Assembly (NCBI GenBank): GCA_948567375.1
Contig: OX419759.1
Location: forward strand, 7,222,744-7,286,743
Source: Lunularia cruciata
Lineage: Eukaryota; Streptophyta; Marchantiopsida; Lunulariales; Lunulariaceae
DNA: 64,000 bases
Reading direction: 5' to 3'
The notes beneath the pieces are model-generated. The model was not told the origin of the DNA. It searched no databases and worked only from the letters and a program-made list of their open reading frames with translations. Numbering within the stretch: position 1 is the first letter of the stretch; each line of letters opens with the position of its first letter. The position numbers and the translations under genes are program-made. Positions 57,881 to 64,000 of the stretch are shown in pieces.

Positions 57881-59218
57881 GCATTGCATTGATAGAGTGG
57901 AGAAGTTTGGCATATAATATTATCAAATATATGTAAATAAAGTTGGAGTACATTTAGGCGTGTGTAATTACATGCCAAATAGGAGGCTCTAGGGACATAA
58001 CATATTGTTAGAATAAAATAGACAACTTGTGTATTCTCCAAACCAATGGAGTAAATAAGCATGGATTGTGGCTTGAACCAAAGTGTTTGAGATAACAAGC
58101 TACAAAAACAATTCTCTCTTAAAAGAGAGCACACAATACTCAAATCTCATATTGGAAACTAAAATCTTGGTGGGAAGTTTGAGAGCATGAGGATTGGTAG
58201 TGGACTTCAAACAACATCAAACCTCATATTCAAAATTGGAACCTTGGTGGGAAGTTTGAGGGAGTGAGGATTGTTAGTAGACTCTAAACCTTGCATTTAG
58301 AAGCCAAGAATTGCAAACCCAAGGTCTTTAGGTAGAGTGTAATTCTAGATAAGGCTCTAACTACATCCTCCAAGTGCTCAATATATGGATGTTATCTAAA
58401 AGTGATTAAAAGAAACATGATGGAAAAGTTAAACATTGTGAAGTGAGCAATGGAAAATAGGGGCCTCCCTAGGGGATTTCCTTAGCATATACACTTGGTG
58501 GATACCAACTATGTGAACTCCTTTGTGCTAGTATGATAATTATACAAAAAAGGTGTTTCTATACCATTAAAATTATGCATAAATAGTATCAAAGAGTAGA
58601 TCTAATCCCCTATTAAACAAAGAGCATGAAATAGAGCCAAACAAGAAATTTTATTGAATGTATTTGAGACATCAACTTGGAATAGCCACCCAATCAAGAT
58701 GGATCCATAAAAGTTCATGATCAGTCTCACAACCTCTAAGAGTAGCCACAGCTAACTGATGTAGAGATACAAAGGATAAAAACAAGTGTCAAAGTTTTAG
58801 GTAAATAGTACGTGATACTGAACATAGGAAAAGATCCCTATAGCAATAGTGATCCCTATAACATAGGTCTTTTTGAAATACTAAGGAGACAAGATGTGCA
58901 AAACAAACAAGCAACTCCAAGGGATATTAAATCCAAGCAATGCACTATCAAAAGTAAAGAGAAACTAAAATCTAGCATGTTTGGTGAGAAACAATTGCAT
59001 ATATGCTCAAAAACCATTCTTGATAGCCTACATGTTAAGACACATAAGGATTAGAGAGTAAAGCATGATCAAAGAAGTACTTTGTAAGTTACAGGTCTTC
59101 ATGTAGGTGATAATCATAAAGGAAAGAAGGTGGTCATAAGTGGCAGGTTGATGAAGACTCTATAGGTAGATAAAATATCAATGGAGAAGAGTGCTACGCT
59201 GGAATGTAATAGTGCTTG
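57881..59218. other. Intergenic, AT-rich, with a short tandem duplication
   Basis: No gene recognised. 'TTGGTGGGAAGTTTGAG' recurs 77 bp apart (about 58168 and 58245) within a duplicated block at 58145-58300. Nothing else can be supported. Confidence 0.5.
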
Positions 59219-59832
59219 TGTAACAATATGGAGTTTATAAATGAGTTAGAGTTAGTTGAGATTAACAAAGTAGCAAACATGCCAAATTAGCCAAGAATTA
59301 TAAGAGTATTCTATAAGCATCTAAGAAGCTTCTAGAAACCTTCAAAGTGTTGTGTAACGTGTATGCCAAGTGCCAACTTCTAGGAGGAAGCTTCTTGGCT
59401 AGCTTAGCTTGCACACCACGTGGATGGCTTCTAGAAGGAAATGTCTTAAGAAGTTTCTTGACTAGCTTAACTTGCATGCCAAGTAGGCGGCTTCTAGAAT
59501 AAAGCTCCTCGGTTAACTTATCTTGCACTCTAAGAAGGTTGCTTTTAGGAAGCTTCTCAAGAGCTTTGTATGTTCATTATAAATACCAAACCCCAAGCTC
59601 ATGCTAGGTATTCGGAGTTTTGTTTATTCAAGAGTCCCAATGTGATCGGTTAACTTATCTTGCACTCTAAGAAGGTTGCTTTTAGGAAGCTTCTCAAGAG
59701 CTTTGTATGTTCATTATAAATACCAAACCCCAAGCTCATGCTAGGTATTTGGAGTTTTGTTTATTCAAGAGTCCCAATGTGATCTGTCACTCCAAACTTC
59801 CATTCTCCTATTTCTTTCCTTGGTCTTTGACA
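59219..59832 (+). mobile_element. Diverged solo LTR of the chromodomain family with an internal duplication
   Basis: It begins TGTAACAATATGGAG and ends TTGGTCTTTGACA, the sense orientation of the 422-bp LTRs, but is 614 bp long. A 137-bp block is tandemly repeated (59510-59646, 59647-59783) and includes the TATA-like ATTATAAATACC. The flanking pentamers GCTTG and ACTTG differ at one base, consistent with an old target duplication. Confidence 0.85.
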
Positions 59833-59839
59833 ACTTGGA

Positions 59840-60387
59840 TGCAATACCATTAGCTAGACATATTATTTGGAGGTGGAAATCAGCTTGGTTATATCTGGAA
59901 TTATGTTATATATGATGGTCTAAGTAGATCAAATAAAGGTGTCACCAAAAGAGTATTTTTACTAATAAGGTAGAGGCCAAAAACACCTTGAAAGCTTCAA
60001 TGCCAATTTCACCCTTTATGGGAAAAGGCATTGCCTTCTCCTCCCATATTTGTCTCATCAAGAGTTTTCCAACGTTACCTCACTCATGCTTTTCTTAGCT
60101 TCTTATGGAAAGATTCTCTAAAAATTCTCTCTAGTCAAACTTGTTTGACCAACCAGATAGGACAAGGATTGACATGTCATCCATCCATGAAACTAATCTA
60201 AGGGTAAAGCTCATTGACATATCACCAACCATGTATCTGATCCAAAGGTAGAACTCCCTTTAAGGGATCCTTCTTGCTATATAGTAAAGACAAGGTGCTC
60301 CTTTGGGGGCATCAGAGTATTGAGGGCTGAAGGCTTGTATTTCTCCTCTTGTGTTTCTCTTGGTTCTCTTGTCCTCAAAAAATTACA
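59840..60387 (+). mobile_element. Solo LTR of the second family
   Basis: It begins TGCAATACC and ends AAATTACA, with 'CAAGGTGCTCC' and a 'CTATATAGTAAAG' TATA-like stretch near the 3' end. The flanks TTGGA (59835-59839) and TTGGG (60388-60392) differ at one base. It starts only seven bases after the end of the preceding LTR. Confidence 0.8.
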
Positions 60388-60540
60388 TTGGGTTGTATGT
60401 TTATATTCACCTACTTGACCTAACATCAAGGAACTACAAAGATAACAATGCTTTGGAGGTAAAGCATGGGATTATGAGTACTCATTGATCCTTTATCTAT
60501 TTTTTGGCTCATATTGAATACTCCTAGGGCTGACCAATCC

Positions 60541-61277
60541 TGTAATACCAAGGGTTAGCCATATGATCTAGATGTGAAATTCGGTTTGGTAACATCTAGA
60601 ATGATGTTATACATGATGGTCAAAATAGATCAGATAGAAGTATCACCAAAAGAGTACGTCCACTAATAGGGCAGAAACCGAAATAGATTTGAGAACCTTA
60701 GAACCAATAACTAGACATATGATTTAAAGGTGAGAATTGGTTTGGTAACATCTGGAAGGATGTTACACATGATGGACTAAACAGATCAGAAAGAGGTATC
60801 ACCAAAAGGGGACTTCTACTAATAGAGTAGGAACCAAAATATGCCTGAAATCTTTGAAGGCAATTTTGGAGGCCTGAACGGATGAATTAGGCCTCAAAAA
60901 TGTGCAGATCCCCCCCAACATGGAATAGGTTGGCCTTCCCTTCTCCCTGCTTTGTCTCGTCAAGAGCTTTCCAATGGTTCCTTACTCACGTGATTCTGAG
61001 ATTCCTACAAGAAGATTCCCTAAAAGATTCCCTCCAGTCAAAGCTTGTTTGACCAACCAGATAGGACCTAGACCAGACAGGTCACCCATCCAAGTAAGTA
61101 ATCCAAGGGTGGAGCTTGATGACATGTCACCTATCTGTGTCCCTAATCCTATGGTGGAGCTTCCTTGGAGGAGATCCTCTTTGTCTATATAATAAAGAGA
61201 AGGTGCTCCCTTGGGGCATCAAATGTTTGAGTGTGCAATCTATGTTTTCTCTCTTCTCTTGTCCTCGGAGTATTACA
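60541..61277 (+). mobile_element. Solo LTR of the second family with an internal duplication
   Basis: The inverted ends TGTAATAC and GTATTACA and the exact 5-bp duplication AATCC (60536-60540, 61278-61282) define it. It is 737 bp long because a block of about 156 bp is tandemly repeated (60560-60715, 60716-60871). A TATA-like TATATAATAAAG lies near 61186, about 90 bases from the 3' end, as expected for U3-R-U5 order. Confidence 0.93.
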
Positions 61278-61282
61278 AATCC

Positions 61283-61999
61283 TCTTGCAAAAGCCTATGA
61301 ATCCTAGAGGTGGTCTTTTGATGTCTTGATGCATCATCCTCATGGGTTAGAAAGAGTAAAGTTTATTGTGAGAAAAGAGCTAATAAGGTCTAAGTAGAGA
61401 TATCTCTCTATTGGGCATCTACCAAGATAACTTGTGATAGTAAGAGGAACATAGAGCACACTAGATGCTGTAAGTGGATCATAACATACATATGTGGTCT
61501 AGGTAACCAAGTAAAAATGCCTAAATAAGACCAGGAGAATGTAACAATGAGTGTGAGTCTGATGAGGCTTGAATAGATATGAGAAGAATATGAGGGAAGA
61601 AGTTATGAAGAGAAGTGACATCCAATCTCCTCTATCAACATTGAGATATTCCTCTATATTGTGCTAAGATAATCCCTCCCCATAGATTATCTGGATAAGA
61701 TTGTGTAAGTTGTTAATGAGGCAGTATACAAGGATGTGCTAAGGGCACAAATGGAAGAGTATGGATGAATGTGATTGTGTGGTGTGGTGTGGTGGGGTGG
61801 GTTGGTAGACCTAGGAAGAGGAGCCATGGGAAGGATACTTGGAGTGAGTGTGATAAAAGATGTGGGCTCTTTTATAAGAGAATCAATTTGTGTAGAATCC
61901 TTTATTGGTCCGGGTAAAGTACATGATATAGAATCCAAGGGACTCCATCTACATGAACCTGATTGACTATAGATGTGTGTTGGTAAAAGAAGAAGAAGA
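61283..61999. other. Intergenic sequence, no gene recognised
   Basis: Only short frames without recognisable domains. A GT/G-rich run (GTGTGGTGTGGTGTGGTGGG) lies near 61778-61797. Confidence 0.5.
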
Positions 62000-62032
62000 A
62001 TTAAATTAAATTAAATTAAATTAAATTAAATT

Positions 62033-62122
<90 letters not shown>
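62000..62122. repeat. Compound microsatellite: (TTAAA)n, (TA)n, (GA)n
   Basis: About eight TTAAA units (62000-62037) run into roughly 33 TA units (62037-62103) and then about nine GA units (62104-62122). The TA block is self-complementary and can extrude a cruciform. Confidence 0.97.
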
Positions 62123-64000
62123 ATGAATGGGATGCTAGATGAGGAGGAGTATTGTCTATGGTAGTTCTTTTAAGTCCCATGCTAAAGAACAGAAGTAAGA
62201 TGTACTATTCAAAGTATTCTTGCCCACAAAAATATAAGAATAATAATACATAAACCCCAAAAGGTAGAACACATAATAGAGATAATACCAAACAAAGAAG
62301 AAAAAGGAGAAAACAAAGTAAAGACAAAAGAAAGAAAAAACAAATGAAGATGTGAGAAGTTGACTATTTGCGACCAAAGATGATCACCCTTCCTCTAAAC
62401 TTTGTTCCAAACTCAGGTCAATCCTCAACACAAAATGTATACCTTTTGCTACCCCATCACCAATCCGATGGAATCTGCCCTAAACTCTAAACTGATCTCC
62501 TAACTCACCTAAACTAGCATCGGAACCTGAAATCTTCTTAGCCATGACCCCTAGTTACAACTCCTAACTCATCTTACAAAGACAGGGAACCTAAAATCTT
62601 CTAGTCATGACCACTTAGGTGCTAGGCTTAAATCGTATCTCGAGTGTACAATAAGAGAATAGGAGGTTTCAATAAGTGTTTTATTTTATATTATTTCGCA
62701 TTAACATCCGTACAATTGTTTCCGGATATTTATGGGAAGTCTATGGGTGGAGTTGGGGATACAAGCCTTCATCTAGTGAGCGAGATTATCTTTAGTTGTA
62801 AAATATATAAGGATTTTTAGTGTTACGAGAGATTTTATAAATTTTAATATAAAAAAATATAATTAATGACCTTGAATAAAATGCATGGAAAAAATTTATA
62901 ATATATAATATATTCATAACTTTAACTAAATGATTAAATTAAACCTCTTCGTTCCACTAGTCGCATGTGAAATCAAATTCCACTACATGGTCCACCCTAT
63001 TGAAGCGCACGTGAAATTAAAATAATTCATGCATGTGAAGTCAGAATGAGACTGGCATGAGTTGTCATGAGTTGATCGTTTCATTTGTTGATCACGTGAG
63101 GAGTGCAGACTAGACTAGAGTGGGTCATTTTAGTAAAATAAGAGAATCGTTTTAACGTTCCCTCCCTTTTATGGTAAACTTCGGATCTCTAAGGGTTTCT
63201 GCGTTATCCATAAATAGCCGAATCAAAACCCCTAATGGGTTTCTTATTGCCTCATTTCCTGAGTCAGGCCACGCTCCTGCATTGGCAGCAGGCCAAGCTG
63301 TTCTCCTATTCCGTCTTGTTACTTGTTGCTCTCCCAAACCCTAAACCCTTCCTCACTGAATTCCCAAAGACCCCAAAAACATGAAGTCTCCATTTCAGTT
63401 AGTTTGGATCAAAATTTCCATGGACCATATTGTGACCTTCCGCCCGCGATAAAGCTCAAGCTCGCGTTAAAGTAACCGGGAGTATCGGTCTATCATGGGC
63501 ACAGTTATCGAGAATTCCGCCCTACCCTCCCCTCCCCTCCCCTCCCGATTTTACTCCTTTTCACAGGTTCATAGGTTCTTCACAGCAATCATAATCTGGG
63601 ATATTGATGATCATTGCGTTCTATATATAGTAAACTTGATGCCGGTACACCTCCCGAGAGCACAAAGCATTCATAGCAAATAATCCCGTCCGTCAGTCCT
63701 CTTGTCACCAAATGATGACGCATGGACTGTGACTCGCCTTCTGCCTTGCTCTTGTAACACCCGTCGCTCACAATTGAGTGCACTCACTGCTTCTTGACGT
63801 GGTAGATTTCCATCTCGGTACCGTCTATCTTGTGAGGAGTTTGAATGCACATATAGCTCCAGGCGCGAGAACATCAAGACAGTTTGTTGAGCAGGTGTTG
63901 ATGGACTGGATCAAGGTATCAATTAAACTACTAGACAAGAGACATGGTTCAGAATAAAACCATCGTGTATACTTAATTGAGTATCGGATTCGGGAATCTT
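62123..64000. other. Right-hand end without a recognised gene; telobox doublet and C-rich tract
   Basis: AAACCCTAAACCCTT occurs at about 63335-63349, and the C-rich tract CCCTCCCCTCCCCTCCCCTC at about 63527-63546. These hint at a promoter, but no following gene could be identified in either direction before the window ends. The short plus frame after 63381 stops after 23 codons. Confidence 0.45.

Noticed and set aside
59840-61277. The two second-family LTRs as the pair of one element
   Set aside because: Each has its own flanking pentamer pair (TTGGA/TTGGG and AATCC/AATCC), and the 150 bases between them hold no PBS, PPT or coding sequence.

Overview
The window is nuclear DNA of a land plant or a close streptophyte relative. 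It has spliced genes with GT..AG introns, plant-type versions of TRAPPC1 and of an Expp1-like secreted protein, teloboxes, LTR retrotransposons primed by initiator tRNA-Met, and a LINE with an 'ADDTHI'-type reverse transcriptase. The species is not identifiable by reading. A non-seed plant is my guess only. No CRISPR array, operon or rRNA gene is present.

Layout. 1-6.2 kb (+): a nine-exon gene for a coiled-coil protein resembling the middle of the H2B ubiquitin ligase BRE1/HUB, but without a RING finger. 6.2-18.6 kb: gene-poor, with short LINE tails, two perfect inverted repeats, a diverged duplication and two sets of degenerate tandem repeats. 18.7-20.5 kb (-): an intronless gene for a 622-aa type II membrane protein of a plant glycosyltransferase-like family. 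20.5-28.3 kb: repeats, including ~100-bp units that each carry a small hairpin, and a decayed LINE. 28.3-29.9 kb (-): exon-like pieces of an unrecognised gene. 30.2-32.3 kb (-): TRAPPC1, complete in four coding exons. 33.3 kb (+): a possible divergent first exon next to a telobox. 33.5-36.3 kb: a LINE interrupted by two later insertions. 36.4-45.4 kb: AT-rich repeats. 46.2-47.9 kb (+): a three-exon Expp1-like secreted protein gene. 48-51 kb: intergenic. 51.9-57.6 kb (-): a complete but decayed Ty3/gypsy chromodomain retrotransposon with paired LTRs, TSD, PBS and PPT. 57.6-64 kb: more solo LTRs, a long (TA)n microsatellite and C-rich sequence.

The host genes look like single-copy housekeeping or secretory functions separated by repeats: chromatin-related coiled coil, Golgi glycosyltransferase-like protein, ER-Golgi tethering and secreted protein. 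The repeats record a readable order of events: a chromodomain element inside an older repeat, solo LTRs left by recombination, and LINE copies inside LINE copies. The most unusual points are the RING-less BRE1-like gene, heat-shock-element-like arrays in the chromodomain-element LTRs, C-to-T type decay of its coding region including its catalytic residues, and a ~100-bp LINE tail inserted with a target-site duplication.
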